Assembly: GCA_938029995.1 (NCBI GenBank)
Contig: CALHGI010000224.1
Location: forward strand, 1-6,049
Direction: 5' to 3'
Origin: an uncultured cyanobacterium
GTDB lineage: Bacteria > Cyanobacteriota > Cyanobacteriia > Phormidesmidales > Phormidesmidaceae
Length of the DNA stretch: 6,049 bases
A program made the position numbers and the translations under genes. Positions 5,989 through 6,049 of the stretch are shown piece after piece. The stretch's first letter is position 1, and each line of letters begins with the position of its first letter. The notes beneath the pieces were generated by a model. It ran no database searches and had not been told where the DNA came from. It worked only from the letters and a program-made list of their open reading frames with translations.

Positions 5989-6044
5989 AGAACACGGGAA
6001 ACAGAACACGGGAGCTAGAACACGGGAGCCAGAACACAGGCCAG
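5989..6044. repeat. 14-bp tandem repeat, four units, directly after tldE
   Basis: Four adjacent 14-base units start at 5989, 6003, 6017 and 6031: AGAACACGGGAAAC, AGAACACGGGAGCT, AGAACACGGGAGCC and AGAACACAGGCCAG. The first three share an exact 11-base core AGAACACGGGA, and the fourth is degenerate. The array begins 17 bases after the tldE stop and may continue as weaker copies past the window. The unit length is twice seven, and the ACACGGGA-type content resembles the short tandem repeats found between genes in cyanobacteria. It is not a CRISPR array, since there are no spacers. Confidence 0.85.
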
Positions 6045-6049
6045 TATGG

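Noticed and set aside
5989..6044. Regular repeats considered as a CRISPR array.
   Set aside because: The units are 14 bases long and directly adjacent, with no unique spacers, and no cas gene is present in the window.

Overview
The window looks like cyanobacterial chromosome. Two exact copies of the HIP1 octamer GCGATCGC (2343-2350 and 4143-4150) are present, and the large protein pair on the right closely fits the cyanobacterial branch of the TldD/TldE family as I remember it. I cannot name the species from the sequence alone.

The window has two different halves. The left part (1 to about 1640) is visibly richer in A+T, sparsely coded and decayed. It holds, all on the minus strand, the 5' part of a gene that leaves the window (1-477, glycosyltransferase-like), a stretch without a convincing gene (478-915), a frameshifted remnant of an unrecognised gene (916-1343), and the wreck of a TPR-repeat protein (about 1321-1606) with at least three recognisable repeat units broken by small deletions and a stop codon. 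The right part (about 1660 to 6049) is GC-richer and densely coded. It holds an intact LysE/RhtB-type exporter (1674-2279, minus), an Lrp/AsnC-family regulator (2458-2904, minus) and, divergently, a two-gene operon for TldD-like and TldE/PmbA-like proteins (3112-4581 and 4584-5972, plus).

Functionally, the Lrp-type regulator and the exporter lie in the same direction with a 178-base gap, an arrangement often seen when an amino-acid-sensing regulator controls an amino-acid exporter. The regulator is followed by no clear terminator, so read-through into the exporter is possible. The 207-base divergent intergenic region holds three phased TTATTTTT tracts and an exact 7-bp inverted repeat next to the lrp start, a good candidate for an autoregulatory operator that may also touch the tldD promoter. 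TldD and TldE are expected to form one heteromeric metalloprotease: TldD carries the HExxxH motif and a C-terminal cysteine, TldE lacks them.

Small repeats add detail: three copies of GCCCTAAACATC-like sequence between lysE and lrp, and a four-unit 14-bp tandem repeat directly after tldE. I found no CRISPR array, RNA gene or transposase. The most useful observations are the hidden TPR pseudogene, the phased putative Lrp operator and the tandem repeat after tldE; I do not see a clearly new multi-gene system.
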